A DNA stretch of 64,000 nucleotides, from the NCBI RefSeq assembly GCF_002750855.1, contig NZ_NWUC01000010.1, forward strand, positions 1 to 64,000. The letters run 5' to 3'. The DNA is from Neopararhizobium haloflavum (GTDB lineage Bacteria; Pseudomonadota; Alphaproteobacteria; Rhizobiales; Rhizobiaceae). The notes under the pieces are model-generated. The model searched no databases. It saw only the letters and a program-made list of their open reading frames with translations, and was not told where the DNA came from. This document shows, piece by piece, positions 1-8,487 of the stretch. Position 1 is the stretch's first letter; each line of letters opens with the position of its first letter. The translations under genes were made by a program, and so were the position numbers.

Positions 1-123
1 GGCAACGCCTCGCCCGGACAGATACCCGGCGGCGGCGGGGGCGGCGCAGGACGATCTGGAAAGGGTGGCAACGGCGCACGAGGTGAAGTCCGCATAACTC
101 GTTTCAAGAGGGTCAAGCAATGA
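1..123 (+). CDS. Phage tail fibre or tail protein, C-terminal fragment
   Basis: The reading frame is open from base 1 and ends at TGA 121-123, so only the last 40 residues are seen. They are very glycine rich (a run of six Gly followed by Gly/Arg/Lys/Ser spacing) and end in a basic tail. Such glycine-rich C-termini are common on tail fibres and other tail appendage proteins. The stop overlaps the start of the next gene (ATGA at 120-123), so the two are translationally coupled. The position just upstream of an assembly-like gene and the sheath gene fits a fibre. The family of the missing part cannot be judged. Confidence 0.6.
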   Translation, partial: GNASPGQIPGGGGGGAGRSGKGGNGARGEVRITRFKRVKQ

Positions 124-641
124 CACGTCGCGCAGTCATAGACGGCGGGATAGTCGTCAACATTATCGAAGCAGGGCCGGATTTCGAGCTTCCCGGCAAA
201 ACGCTGGTGGACGCGGGGAACGCTAGCATCGGCTGGTCATGGGATGGCGAGGCTTTTACCTCACCCCCGGCCCCGCCCGTTACCGCCGACCAAGTCGACG
301 CCGAACGCGACCGCCGCATTGACGCGGGATTTGCCTTCAACGGCGTCCATTACCAATCTGCGCCGAAAGACCGCGAAAATATCGCAGGAGCGGCGACAGC
401 AGCACTCGGCGCAATGATGGCGGGGGTTCAGCCGGGCGATCTCCGGTGGCATGGCGGCGGCGACGATTTCCGCTGGATCGCTGCCGACAACACCGAGCAC
501 GACATGGACGCGCAAACAACATTTGCATTCGGCCAGGAAGCCATGCGGCACAAGCAAGCGCATATCTTCGCAGCGCGAGTTCTGAAAGACATGGACCCGA
601 TCCCAGCAGACTACGCGACCAACGAGGCTTACTGGCCCTGA
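120..641 (+). CDS. DUF4376-type phage tail protein (fibre assembly-like)
   Basis: This is a 173-residue protein. Its C-terminal half (about residues 60-165) has the pattern of DUF4376 proteins: a first helix with AERDRRIDAGFAFNG, a middle DRENIAGA segment, then FRWIAADN and the closing HIFAARVLKDM. Proteins of this type sit next to tail fibre genes in prophages and are thought to act as fibre chaperones or accessory fibre proteins. It starts at ATG 120 inside the stop of the preceding gene and ends one base into the next start (TGATG), so the three genes are tightly coupled. The role is inferred from family and position; no catalytic motif is visible. Confidence 0.75.
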   Translation: MTRRAVIDGGIVVNIIEAGPDFELPGKTLVDAGNASIGWSWDGEAFTSPPAPPVTADQVDAERDRRIDAGFAFNGVHYQSAPKDRENIAGAATAALGAMMAGVQPGDLRWHGGGDDFRWIAADNTEHDMDAQTTFAFGQEAMRHKQAHIFAARVLKDMDPIPADYATNEAYWP

Positions 642-985
642 TGTCCGCCTACACCGCGCATCTCGGGGCGATCCCGATTGGCGGTATCGAATATCGGCTG
701 GCACGATCGCTGACATGGCACATCGGACACGAAGACGGACCGCCGGTCACAGTGCCGGCAGGCTTCATGTTCGAAGTGTCGGTGCCGGTGCTTCTTCGCT
801 GGCTGTTCGATCCGCACGACCCCGCCTTCCACAAGGCCGCAGCCCTGCATGACTGGCTGCTTGAAAACGGATGGGATCGCGTCACGGCTGGCGCGGTCTT
901 CCACGAGGCATTGAAGGCCGACGGTGTCTCGCTGCCGCGCCGGCTGGTGATGCTGCTCGCCGTGATCATTTGGAGGTACGAGTAA
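641..985 (+). CDS. DUF1353 family phage protein
   Basis: This 114-residue protein matches the DUF1353 pattern: an N-terminal beta-rich part with VTVPAGFMFEVSVP, followed by HDPAFHKAAALHDWLLENG and a C-terminal hydrophobic helix (RRLVMLLAVIIW). Family members occur in many phages and prophages of proteobacteria near tail or lysis genes; their function is unknown. The conserved HDWL region suggests a possible metal or active site. It starts at ATG 641 overlapping the previous stop by one base, and a clear terminator follows at 1014, so it closes the small fibre transcription unit. Confidence 0.75.
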   Translation: MSAYTAHLGAIPIGGIEYRLARSLTWHIGHEDGPPVTVPAGFMFEVSVPVLLRWLFDPHDPAFHKAAALHDWLLENGWDRVTAGAVFHEALKADGVSLPRRLVMLLAVIIWRYE

Positions 986-1013
986 CCGTATCTGCCGCCT
1001 CTGAAACCGCATG

Positions 1014-1040
1014 AGCCCGCCACCCCGGCGGGCTTTTTTA
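1014..1040 (+). terminator. Rho-independent terminator
   Basis: An 8 bp perfect stem (AGCCCGCC with GGCGGGCT, 1014-1021 and 1027-1034) with a 5-base loop is followed by six T from 1034. It lies after the DUF1353 gene and before the sheath gene. Confidence 0.85.
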
Positions 1041-1118
1041 TTGCCCGCATACAGGCCGTGGGCGGGCCGACCATCAAACGCGCGATGCGCGCTCTTCAAA
1101 ACTGAAATGGAGAACAGA

Positions 1119-2363
1119 ATGTCCGACCCTACGTTCGGCCTGTCCATCACGCGCGTCGACAACGAGCCGCGTCCGGCTGTTGGCGCCGATCTTTCCGTCA
1201 TCGGCCTTGTCGTTACCGCGCCGGATGCAGACGCGACGCGCTTCCCATTGAATACGCCGGTCCTCGTTTTCTCTGACGACGCCACGCTCGAAGAAGACCT
1301 CGGAACGACTGGCTCGGTCGCGCATCAGCTTGATCTCATCAATGCGCAGCTTGGCGAGTTCCAGGTTGCCGCGCGCGTCGTCATCGTTCGCGCCGATGAA
1401 GGCGCCGATGATGCCGCGACGATGACCAACCTCATCGAAGCCCTCGATGGGCTTGAGACTTCCGGGGCTGTTCTTGGTGTCGTCCCGCGGTTGATCGGCA
1501 TCCCCGGCTTCACGTATCAGCAGGAAGAGGACATCGAGAACCCCGGCGTCCTTCTCGCGAACCCTGTCATTGCCGCCCTGGCAGGCCCGCTTGAGCGCAT
1601 GCTCGCCCATGCGGTTGTCACCGGACCCCACTCCACCCTTCAAGCCTTCACCGATTGGCGTGAGACGATCCAGAGCGATCGCATTATTCCGGTCGAGACG
1701 TGGGTCAAGGTGGGCGCGGCGGCGACCGTCGTCGATAGCGTCGGCTCGATCCTCGGCGCTGGCGTTCGGCGCGACCATGAAAAGCAGGGGCGTCCGTTCC
1801 ACTCCTGGGCCAATCAGCCGATCCAAGGCATCGTTGGCCCGAACCGCCCGATCGGCTTTTCGCTGACCGATGGCGCAACTGAGGGGCAGACGATCCTTGC
1901 TGCAAATGGCGGGGTCATCCTGCGCGGCGAGGCGGGCGTGGAAACCGCGATCGCCTCTGGGGGCTTCGTATTTGTCGGAACTGACAACGCGGGCGAAGAC
2001 GATGTGTGGCGCTTCTACAATGTCACGCGCGGCCGGGACTACATCCATCTGCTTTTCCTGAGGACGCTCCGCTTCTATCTCGGTCGCTTCAATCTGACGG
2101 GCCAGACGATCGAAGCCGTCACGAATACGATGAAGATGGCTCTGCGCGACCTTCAGGCTGACGGCGATATCCTCGGCTTCAAGATGGGCTTCTCGCGAGA
2201 CCAGAATAACCCCGAACAGCTTCGCCTTGGGAAGTTCACGATCGACTTCGCCGCCGAAGAGGCGCCGGTCCTTCGCTACATCGGCGTTCGTTCTGCGCGC
2301 TACCGGCCGGCTCTCGACGCCCTGCTCGACAATCTGATCACCCAGCTTGATCAGGCCGCTTAA
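1119..2363 (+). CDS. FI: Contractile tail sheath protein (P2 FI-like)
   Basis: This 414-residue protein is the sheath of a contractile (myovirus-type) tail, polymerising around the tube and contracting at infection. It shows sheath-family order: an N-terminal LSITRVDNEPRP segment, DADATRFPLNTPVLV, a variable domain carrying the AALAGPLERMLAHAVVTGPHST stretch in two parts, and a conserved C-terminal region with TRGRDYIHLLFLRTLRFYLG and FKMGFSRDQNNP. I place the start at ATG 1119 because GGAG (1109-1112) lies 6 bases upstream; ATG 1107 is in frame but has a poorer site. A terminator lies 79 bases upstream, so a separate promoter or read-through is required. Confidence 0.9.
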   Translation: MSDPTFGLSITRVDNEPRPAVGADLSVIGLVVTAPDADATRFPLNTPVLVFSDDATLEEDLGTTGSVAHQLDLINAQLGEFQVAARVVIVRADEGADDAATMTNLIEALDGLETSGAVLGVVPRLIGIPGFTYQQEEDIENPGVLLANPVIAALAGPLERMLAHAVVTGPHSTLQAFTDWRETIQSDRIIPVETWVKVGAAATVVDSVGSILGAGVRRDHEKQGRPFHSWANQPIQGIVGPNRPIGFSLTDGATEGQTILAANGGVILRGEAGVETAIASGGFVFVGTDNAGEDDVWRFYNVTRGRDYIHLLFLRTLRFYLGRFNLTGQTIEAVTNTMKMALRDLQADGDILGFKMGFSRDQNNPEQLRLGKFTIDFAAEEAPVLRYIGVRSARYRPALDALLDNLITQLDQAA

Positions 2364-2387
2364 CGGCGCCCTGCGCCTTGCCATAGC

Positions 2388-2409
2388 GGGCGGCTCCTAA
2401 GAGCCGCCC
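2388..2409 (+). other. Intergenic hairpin between sheath and tube genes
   Basis: A perfect 9 bp inverted repeat (GGGCGGCTC, loop CTAA, GAGCCGCCC) lies 24 bases after the sheath stop. It has no T-run, so it is better read as an mRNA-stabilising, processing or attenuating stem than as a strong terminator. Confidence 0.7.
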
Positions 2410-2437
2410 TTCGCCATTTCCACGGAGCAAATGCCCG

Positions 2438-2974
2438 ATGTCCACGATCTACATGATGACCGCGGTCAACCTGTTCGCAGGCGACCACGATCCGACGAAA
2501 TCGAAGCACCTGACGATTTCGGAACTCAAGCTTCCCGATCTATCTGAAATCTACGTCGACCATCACCCCGGCGGCGGTCGTGTCGGCGTCGAATTCGAGG
2601 TCGGCGTCAATAAGCTTGAGCCCACTTTCAAGCTCGCCGGCCACGACCCGGACCTCATGGTTCAGTTCGGCCTCGGCGGGAAGCAGCGCAAGGTCTACAC
2701 GGCCTACGGCGTGATCCTCGACAAGCGCACCGGCCGCGAGTTCGAAAGCAAGGCGATCATCGAAGCCCGCCTGGGAAATGTGGCGCCTGACGCATTCCAG
2801 CGCGGTGAACTTCAGGGGCACGAATACGCGCTTAACGAAGTCATGCACTACGAGCTTTGGTTCGACGACCAGGAGAAGTTCCACTGGGACTTTTTCACGA
2901 ACGTCTGGCGCGTCAATGGCAACGACGAGAACGCTGGGGTCAACCGCATCCTCCGAATTCCGGGCGCCGCTTAA
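2438..2974 (+). CDS. FII: Tail tube protein (P2 FII-like)
   Basis: This 178-residue protein is the inner tube protein around which the sheath assembles. The fold signature is visible in ISELKLPDLSEIYVDHHPGG near the N-terminus, the GVEFEVGVNKLEPTFKLAG segment (in order, about residues 50-70) and the conserved HYELWFDDQEKFHWDFF near the C-terminus, typical of the P2/Mu-like major tube family. The start ATG 2438 has a GGAG-type site upstream. Its position directly after the sheath and before the E-like chaperone is the standard P2 order FI-FII-E. Confidence 0.9.
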   Translation: MSTIYMMTAVNLFAGDHDPTKSKHLTISELKLPDLSEIYVDHHPGGGRVGVEFEVGVNKLEPTFKLAGHDPDLMVQFGLGGKQRKVYTAYGVILDKRTGREFESKAIIEARLGNVAPDAFQRGELQGHEYALNEVMHYELWFDDQEKFHWDFFTNVWRVNGNDENAGVNRILRIPGAA

Positions 2975-2987
2975 GCGGATCGCCTCC

Positions 2988-3011
2988 GCCCGCCGGCTTC
3001 TGCCGGCGGGC
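2988..3011 (+). other. Intergenic hairpin between tube and chaperone genes
   Basis: A perfect 10 bp inverted repeat (GCCCGCCGGC, loop TTCT, GCCGGCGGGC) lies directly after the tube stop codon. There is no T-run. It resembles the stem at 2388 in position, so each of the two most abundant tail proteins is followed by such a stem. Confidence 0.75.
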
Positions 3012-3037
3012 ATTCAACGCCATAAGGAAGCGCCGAA

Positions 3038-3361
3038 ATGTCTAGTACTTGGAAGACGAGAACGCACGTCCTGAAATTTCCCGTCACGTTGGGCGAAAAG
3101 CATATTGCTGCCGTGACGGTTCGCGAGCCCGATGTCGATGCGCTTGAAGCCATCGAGGGGCTTGAGATCGAAAATGGTGAGAGCCTGACGATCAAGCAAA
3201 TGCGCGGCCTCATAAGCGCCCTCGCCGATTGCCCATCCGAAGCCATCGGAAAGATGCACCGAAGCGATCTGGAGGCGCTTGGCGAAGTCGTCATCCCTTT
3301 GTTGCAGGACGAAGAGGAACAGACGGAAGAGGCGCCGCAGGAGCCGTCATCGTCGAAATGA
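3038..3361 (+). CDS. E: Tail assembly chaperone (P2 E-like)
   Basis: This 107-residue protein follows the tube gene and precedes the tape measure, the invariable place of the P2 E / lambda G chaperone. It has the phage tail-assembly pattern with a beta-rich N-terminal half (KTRTHVLKFPVTLGEK, TVREPDVDALEAIEGLEIE) and an acidic C-terminus (DEEEQTEEAPQEP). A slippery heptamer C CCT TTG at 3295-3301 is exactly in phase; a -1 shift there fuses residues 1-88 to the next frame (see the E' entry). The start ATG 3038 is preceded by AAGGAAG. The chaperone role is inferred from order and family. Confidence 0.85.
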   Translation: MSSTWKTRTHVLKFPVTLGEKHIAAVTVREPDVDALEAIEGLEIENGESLTIKQMRGLISALADCPSEAIGKMHRSDLEALGEVVIPLLQDEEEQTEEAPQEPSSSK

Positions 3362-3513
3362 TTGCTTGGTACCGCGATCACGGCGACGTGGTTGTAGCCG
3401 ATGTCGCGGCCATGCTTTCGACCCCCTACCCGCAAGTCAGGCGAACCCCCATCCCACTATTGCTGCGGTATCACCAGCAGGCATTGCGGATCGCGCGGCT
3501 TCGCCTTCGATAA
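3295..3513 (+). CDS. E' extension: -1 frame product of the tail chaperone
   Basis: From the heptamer at 3295 the -1 frame stays open to TGA 3511-3513. A ribosome that slips would make an E-E' fusion of about 158 residues. The extension contains MIAWYRDHGDVVVADVAAML and ends in a basic helix with LLLRYHQQALRIARLRLR, like the short GpE-type proteins of P2-like phages. Tail phages generally make such a pair by frameshifting. An alternative is independent translation of a 51-residue protein from ATG 3358, which overlaps the E stop (ATGA). Both could occur; sequence alone does not decide. Confidence 0.65.
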   Translation, partial: PFVAGRRGTDGRGAAGAVIVEMIAWYRDHGDVVVADVAAMLSTPYPQVRRTPIPLLLRYHQQALRIARLRLR

Positions 3514-3525
3514 GGAAACCTTCCG

Positions 3526-5964
3526 ATGGCCGGTTCTGTCACTTCGACCCTCGTTGTCCGGCTACTCGACAAGGTATCGACCCCGGCGAAGGCCGCAGCG
3601 CGCTCGCTGGGTGGTATCCAGCGGGCGGCAAACCGGACCAGCGGCACGCTCACGTCGCGCGTGCAAGGCGCGATCGAGCGGAACAACAGGGCGCTCGACG
3701 AGACGCGCGGGCGGCTGGTCGATGCCGTCGGGGGCTTCTACCTCTTGAAGCAGGGCCTCACGGCCCCGATGACCGCAGCGCGCGATTTCGAGAGCCAGCT
3801 TGAGGATATCGGCCAGAAGGCTGAAATCCCGACGAGCAAGCTCGGAGAACTCGGCAAGCAGATCACAAAGATCGGCCGCGACACCAATCAGGCGTCATCG
3901 CAGATCGCCGCGGCTATCGACAATCTTGTCGGCAAGGGCGCATCGACCGATGTCGCGCTTGCTGCGGCTGATCCGATCGGCAGGGCGGCTACCGCATACC
4001 GGGCATCGACGGACGACCTTGCATCAGCATCTTGGTCGGCGGTCGATAACCTGAAGGTGCCGGCCGAGCAGATCGAGACTGCCATCGATATGATGGCGCA
4101 GGCGGGCAAGGAGGGCGCCTTCGAGCTTCGCGACATGGCGCAGTATTTCCCGGCGCTCGGCGCGTCCTATCAGGCGCTCGGGCAGGAAGGGACATCGGCG
4201 GTCGCGGACCTTGCGGCGGCGCTCCAGGTCGTGCGCAAGGGGACGGGCGATAGCTCGTCGGCCGCGACGAACCTCGCGAACGTCCTTCAGAAGATTTACG
4301 CCCCGGCGACGATCAAGAAGTTCGGCGACGCCGGCATCGATATCTTCAAGGAGATGGAAGCCGCCGCGCAGCGGGGGCTTACTCCGATCGAGGCGATCGC
4401 TGATATCACCGACAGGGCTCTCGATGGCGATCTGAAGAAGCTCGGCACCTTGTTCGAAGACGCGCAGGTCCAGCAGGGCTTGCGGTCGATTATCCAGAAC
4501 ATGGAAGAGTATCGGCGTATCCGCGACGAAGCCATGCGGGCCAGCGGTGTTGTCGAGAAAGACTTTCAGAACCGCATTCAATCTGCAGAAGGCGCAACGC
4601 TGCGCTGGCAGGCTGCGGTCGAGAACCTGAGCATCGCGATCGGCAACGGACTTCTCCCGCTGCTTTCCGATGTGACGAACAATATCGTCCCGCTCATCGA
4701 CAAAATCGGAGCACTTGCTGAAGCCCATCCGAGGCTGGCGCGGGCTGCGATCGTGGCAACCGGCGGCATGATTGCGCTTCGCGTCGGCATGATCGGCGTC
4801 CGTTGGGCTGCACTGATGATGCGGGGCGGCGCTCTTGCCGCTGTTCTTCCCATCATCAAGCTCGGATCGTGGGCAAAGCGTGCGGCGACAAATGCCGTCG
4901 GCCTCCAGGCATCGCTTGCCGCTCTTTCGGGTGTCAGGTTCGGGCCGCTGTCAAAGGCCTCTGTCGCCCTTGGAGGCATCGCCCGGGCCATTCCGGGGGT
5001 CGCCCTGCTTGGGACGGCTGGACCGGCCATTGCCGGCGCTGTGGCGGCGATTACGGCGCCCGCATGGGGCGCCATTGCGATCGGGGTCGGTGCCGTCGCG
5101 CTCGCGGGGGCTGCGATCTACAAGTACTGGGATCGTGTCTCGTCGATCTTCAAGGGCGTCGGCCGGGCGATCAGTGAGCATCTTCTCGGATCGCTTTCCG
5201 AGGCAGGCGATCGCCTATCCGGCTTCAAGGATACGGTGGCGAGCAAGGTCGAGCAGATTGCCGATGCCTTCGGCTTCGATGGCTCGGCGGCGCGCGCAGC
5301 TTTCGAGCGCATGTTTGACTTCTCGGCAATCCGCGAGAAGCTCTCGGGCTTCTTCGATTGGATCGGCGGAATGTTCAGCCGTGAGGTCTTGTCCGAGGAC
5401 CAGAAGGCGGGCTTCGAGCAGGCCGGATACGACATCGCGAACCGTTTGATCAACGCCGTAAAGGAAACGATCAACGGCCTCGTCGAGTGGTTTCGTGGCC
5501 TGCCCGGGAAGATCATCGGCGCGATTGGCAGCATCGATCTCTCGAAGATCATCAAGTGGCCGACCCCGCCTTCGTGGTGGACCAATCGGCCGACGTGGAT
5601 GGGCGGTACCGGCGGCGCTTCGGCGCCGGCCAATGATAACGTCGAGAAGCGTGCAAAGGGTGGCCCTGTCCGCCGCGGCAAGCCGTACATCGTCGGCGAG
5701 GAAGGCATGGAGCTTTTCACGCCGGACACGAACGGCTCGATCATGCCGCACCGAGACACCATGAGCGCTTTGCGCAGCACGGCCGGGATGGCGGCGCAGA
5801 GCGGTGGCGCCCAGCGGGCGGCAGGCGGTGGCGGGGCGCTCACAATCAACGCCCCGATCCACATCCACGGCATTGCCGATCCGAAGGCCGTAGCCGATGC
5901 AGTCGGCCGCGAACTCGAAGAGCGGCAGCGCCAGGGCCTTCGGGCCATCCACGCGGACATCTAA
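3526..5964 (+). CDS. T: Tail tape measure protein (P2 T-like)
   Basis: This 812-residue protein sets tail length and is packed in the tube. The N-terminal 350 residues match the TP901-type tape-measure domain (FESQLEDIGQKAEI, FALGA-type motifs, GTSAVADLAAALQVVRKG). A hydrophobic stretch at about residues 430-540 (alanine/glycine rich, several possible membrane segments) is usual in tape measures and thought to help pore formation. The C-terminus has the GEEGMELFTP motif common in this family. The start ATG 3526 follows AAGGAAA at good spacing. It is the longest gene of the tail module, as expected. Confidence 0.9.
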   Translation: MAGSVTSTLVVRLLDKVSTPAKAAARSLGGIQRAANRTSGTLTSRVQGAIERNNRALDETRGRLVDAVGGFYLLKQGLTAPMTAARDFESQLEDIGQKAEIPTSKLGELGKQITKIGRDTNQASSQIAAAIDNLVGKGASTDVALAAADPIGRAATAYRASTDDLASASWSAVDNLKVPAEQIETAIDMMAQAGKEGAFELRDMAQYFPALGASYQALGQEGTSAVADLAAALQVVRKGTGDSSSAATNLANVLQKIYAPATIKKFGDAGIDIFKEMEAAAQRGLTPIEAIADITDRALDGDLKKLGTLFEDAQVQQGLRSIIQNMEEYRRIRDEAMRASGVVEKDFQNRIQSAEGATLRWQAAVENLSIAIGNGLLPLLSDVTNNIVPLIDKIGALAEAHPRLARAAIVATGGMIALRVGMIGVRWAALMMRGGALAAVLPIIKLGSWAKRAATNAVGLQASLAALSGVRFGPLSKASVALGGIARAIPGVALLGTAGPAIAGAVAAITAPAWGAIAIGVGAVALAGAAIYKYWDRVSSIFKGVGRAISEHLLGSLSEAGDRLSGFKDTVASKVEQIADAFGFDGSAARAAFERMFDFSAIREKLSGFFDWIGGMFSREVLSEDQKAGFEQAGYDIANRLINAVKETINGLVEWFRGLPGKIIGAIGSIDLSKIIKWPTPPSWWTNRPTWMGGTGGASAPANDNVEKRAKGGPVRRGKPYIVGEEGMELFTPDTNGSIMPHRDTMSALRSTAGMAAQSGGAQRAAGGGGALTINAPIHIHGIADPKAVADAVGRELEERQRQGLRAIHADI

Positions 5965-5976
5965 AGGGGAGCCGGC

Positions 5977-6399
5977 ATGCTCTATCGTCTCGGCTCTCTG
6001 GCGATCAAGGTCCATCCGTTCAACGTCCATCAAGTCGGCCGCGAGGCTGCGGCCGACTATGCCTTCAAGCCAGTGATCGGCGCGGAAGCCCCCGGGGAAT
6101 TCGTTGGCGAGGGCGCGAATACTTGGTCCTTCGAGGGCCAGCTTTTGCCTCGAAAGATCGGGGGTCTCGACGAACTCGAAATCCTCGATCAGATGCGCTC
6201 TTCCGGCTTGCCTCAATATCTGATCCGCGGCGACGGCCGTCCTATGGGATGGGTCGTAATCGAAAGCGTATCGGAACAGTCGACTTATCTGGACCCCCAG
6301 GGCGTCGGACAGGTCATAACCGTATCGATCCGCGTGCGCCGGGCTCCGAAACCTTCGCCGGGCTCCTACTTCTCCATCGTTTCAGGGTTCTTCCGATGA
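5977..6399 (+). CDS. U: Tail protein U (P2 gpU-like)
   Basis: This 140-residue protein has the gpU pattern: an N-terminal LGSLAIKVHPFNVHQV, a central GQLLPRKIGGLDELEILDQM and PQYLIRGDGRPMGWVVIE. It is a conserved tail terminator/completion-type protein in P2-like phages. The start ATG 5977 follows AAAGGGGAG. The last codon overlaps the start of X (ATGA, 6396-6399), so U and X are translationally coupled. Confidence 0.85.
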   Translation: MLYRLGSLAIKVHPFNVHQVGREAAADYAFKPVIGAEAPGEFVGEGANTWSFEGQLLPRKIGGLDELEILDQMRSSGLPQYLIRGDGRPMGWVVIESVSEQSTYLDPQGVGQVITVSIRVRRAPKPSPGSYFSIVSGFFR

Positions 6400-6629
6400 C
6401 CGATACCGTCGAGCGCATCGTCATCGAGGGCGAAGGCATCACGGTTCCGCTTTTGGTGTGGCGGCGCTTCAAGCGCCCCATGCCGGGGATCGTCGAGCAG
6501 GTCTTCGAGATGAACCAGAACCTCGCCGACCTTGGCCTTTTTCTTCCCGTCGGGACCGAAGTCCTGATGCCAATTCCGACGCCTCGTCCTGCGCCGATTG
6601 TCGAGCCTGTCCGCCTATGGGGTGACTGA
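6396..6629 (+). CDS. X: Tail protein X (P2 gpX-like)
   Basis: This 77-residue protein fits the gpX family of small LysM-like tail proteins: VPLLVWRRFKRPMPGIVEQVFEMN (split motif, residues about 17-40) then LADLGLFLPVGTEVLMPIP. X links the tail to the baseplate in P2-like phages. I chose ATG 6396, which overlaps the U stop, over upstream in-frame codons inside U. It shares one base with the D start (TGATG at 6627-6631). Confidence 0.85.
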   Translation: MTDTVERIVIEGEGITVPLLVWRRFKRPMPGIVEQVFEMNQNLADLGLFLPVGTEVLMPIPTPRPAPIVEPVRLWGD

Positions 6630-7651
6630 TGAAAGCCGTCTTTTCAGTCTTGATCGACGGCAGCGATATATCGACGAGGCTCGCGCCGGTCGTCACTTCG
6701 ATTTCGGTCAGCGACAAGGCCGGCATGTCGAGCGATACCGCGTCGATCGATGTCGATGATCGCGAAGGTCGCATCGTTCTCCCCCGCCCTGGGGCATCAA
6801 TAACGATCATGCTCGGTTTCACAGAGACCGGCATGGGCGTCGTCTTTCGCGGGAAAGTCGATGAGGTCCGCAGCCGGGGCGATCGCGGCGGCGGTCGCTC
6901 GATCACCGTCTCGGCGAAAGGGGTCGACACACAGGGCAAGGCGAAAGAGCCTCAGCAAAAGCACTGGGACGAAAAGAGCCTGCAAGACATCCTCTCGGAA
7001 GCCGGAAGGCTCGCGGGCATCGATGACGTGCGGGTCGACCAATCCTTCGCGTCGATCATCCGAAAATATGAGCGGATGGACGATGAAAGCTTCCTGTCGT
7101 TCGGCGAGCGCATCGCGGCCGAGATTGGCGGGACATTCAAGATATCGGATGGCCGCGCGGTCCTGGCGAAACGAAACGGGGGCACAACGCCCGGAGGAAG
7201 CCCGCTGCCGACGGTTTCGGCCGTCTACGGGCAGAACCTCCACTCGTGGGACATTGCGCCCTTCCTGAGCCGCCCTCGCTATAAGCAGACCCGGACACGC
7301 TACTACGATCGGGAAGCGGCGACATGGAAGGAAGTTTTGACTGAAACGGTCATCGAAGACGCGGAAGCGATCGCGTCGTCTCGCTTTACTGCAGCCGACG
7401 AGGATGAAGCCAAGCAGAAGACAGAAAGCCAGAAGGCGGACGCGGAGCGGGGCTCGGGCGCCGGGACGGTTGTCATTGAAGGCAACATCGGCGCGCAGCC
7501 TGAAGGCCTATGCGTCGTCGGCGGAACGCGTGCGGGGATTGATGGGACGTACCGGATAGACGGCGTTCAGCATGCCTATTCCCGCGGGGGCTTCATCACG
7601 ACGCTCTCGCTCAAGCAGCCGCAGGGCACCGCCGGCAAAGACGATCGGTAA
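6629..7651 (+). CDS. D: Late control/baseplate hub protein D (P2 gpD-like)
   Basis: This 340-residue protein matches the phage GPD family: VLIDGSDISTRLAPVVTSISV at the N-terminus, ASIDVDDREGRIVLPRPG, and a central ILSEAGRLAGIDDVRVDQ segment typical of the hub fold. D proteins form the baseplate hub and are related to T4 gp27. It is the last gene of the tail operon; a Rho-independent terminator follows 26 bases after its stop. The U-X-D order is that of P2. Confidence 0.88.
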   Translation: MKAVFSVLIDGSDISTRLAPVVTSISVSDKAGMSSDTASIDVDDREGRIVLPRPGASITIMLGFTETGMGVVFRGKVDEVRSRGDRGGGRSITVSAKGVDTQGKAKEPQQKHWDEKSLQDILSEAGRLAGIDDVRVDQSFASIIRKYERMDDESFLSFGERIAAEIGGTFKISDGRAVLAKRNGGTTPGGSPLPTVSAVYGQNLHSWDIAPFLSRPRYKQTRTRYYDREAATWKEVLTETVIEDAEAIASSRFTAADEDEAKQKTESQKADAERGSGAGTVVIEGNIGAQPEGLCVVGGTRAGIDGTYRIDGVQHAYSRGGFITTLSLKQPQGTAGKDDR

Positions 7652-7677
7652 GCCTTCTGCCCTTTTGGAATTCACAC

Positions 7678-7703
7678 AGCCGCCTCCGGGCGGCTTTTCT
7701 TTT
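7678..7703 (+). terminator. Rho-independent terminator after D
   Basis: A 7 bp perfect stem (AGCCGCC and GGCGGCT) with loop TCCG is followed by TTTTCTTTT. It ends the tail operon, and the amidase ribosome-binding site begins right after it. Confidence 0.85.
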
Positions 7704-7717
7704 GGAGAAACGCCGAA

Positions 7718-8482
7718 ATGAGAACGATCAACGAAATCATCGTGCACTGCACCGCGACGCCTGAAGGGCGCCCCGTCACGGTCGCGGAGATCGACCAATG
7801 GCATCGAGCGCGCGGGTGGTCCGGCATCGGCTACCACCGCGTTGTAGGGCTCAACGGCGAACGCCAGGACGGCCGGCCGATCGAGAAGATCGGAGCCCAC
7901 GTTGCCGGGCACAATACCGGCACGATCGGCATCGTCTATGTCGGCGGTGTCGAGAAGGATGGGAAGACGCCCAAAGATACCCGCACGGCGGCGCAAAAGG
8001 ACGCGCTGCTTTCGGAGATCGTCAACCTCCGCGACCACTTCAAGATCAAGAAGATCAGCGGCCACAACGAGTATGCGAACAAGGCATGCCCATCCTTTGA
8101 TGCCTCGGCCGAATACGATCACCTGATGATGCGAGCAGGCGACTTCGTGCCGACAGTCGATGCCGTCTTGCAGCGCGGCGATAGCGGCGCGGAAGTCGCG
8201 GCATGGGTTGATGACCTCGCTGCTTATCGCGAACAGGTCGATCATCCATTCCCGGTTCGCCCCGGTAGCGCCTTCGACCATACGATCGAGATGGTCACGA
8301 TCTGGTTCCAGAAGGAGCGCGGCATCGTCGCCGACGGTAAGGTGGGCCCGCAGACGCGCGACGAGATGGAACTCGCGCTATCAGGCAAGCCACCCTTCCA
8401 GGCGATCCCCGACGCCGGCCCTGGCCCGGATACGGCCGAAGCTGCCCGGCTCCTGCGGGCTGCTCTCGAAATCCTCACCTGA
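7718..8482 (+). CDS. Endolysin: N-acetylmuramoyl-L-alanine amidase
   Basis: This 254-residue enzyme cleaves the bond between muramic acid and the stem peptide to lyse the host wall. The Amidase_2 (T7 lysozyme-like) domain fills residues 1-135: the expected zinc ligands are H10 (IIVHCTATPEG), H116 (ISGHNEY) and C124 (ACPSFD), with catalytic Tyr at Y39. Residues about 145-225 resemble a degenerate peptidoglycan-binding repeat (LQRGDSGAEV ... IVADGKVGPQTRDEM). No signal peptide is present, so it depends on a holin. The start ATG 7718 lies just downstream of the D terminator. Confidence 0.9.
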   Translation: MRTINEIIVHCTATPEGRPVTVAEIDQWHRARGWSGIGYHRVVGLNGERQDGRPIEKIGAHVAGHNTGTIGIVYVGGVEKDGKTPKDTRTAAQKDALLSEIVNLRDHFKIKKISGHNEYANKACPSFDASAEYDHLMMRAGDFVPTVDAVLQRGDSGAEVAAWVDDLAAYREQVDHPFPVRPGSAFDHTIEMVTIWFQKERGIVADGKVGPQTRDEMELALSGKPPFQAIPDAGPGPDTAEAARLLRAALEILT

Positions 8483-8487
8483 CTTTC

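Noticed and set aside
1074-2384. A 436-codon open frame on - opposite the tail sheath gene
   Set aside because: No family features, against a solid sheath gene in a + strand operon.
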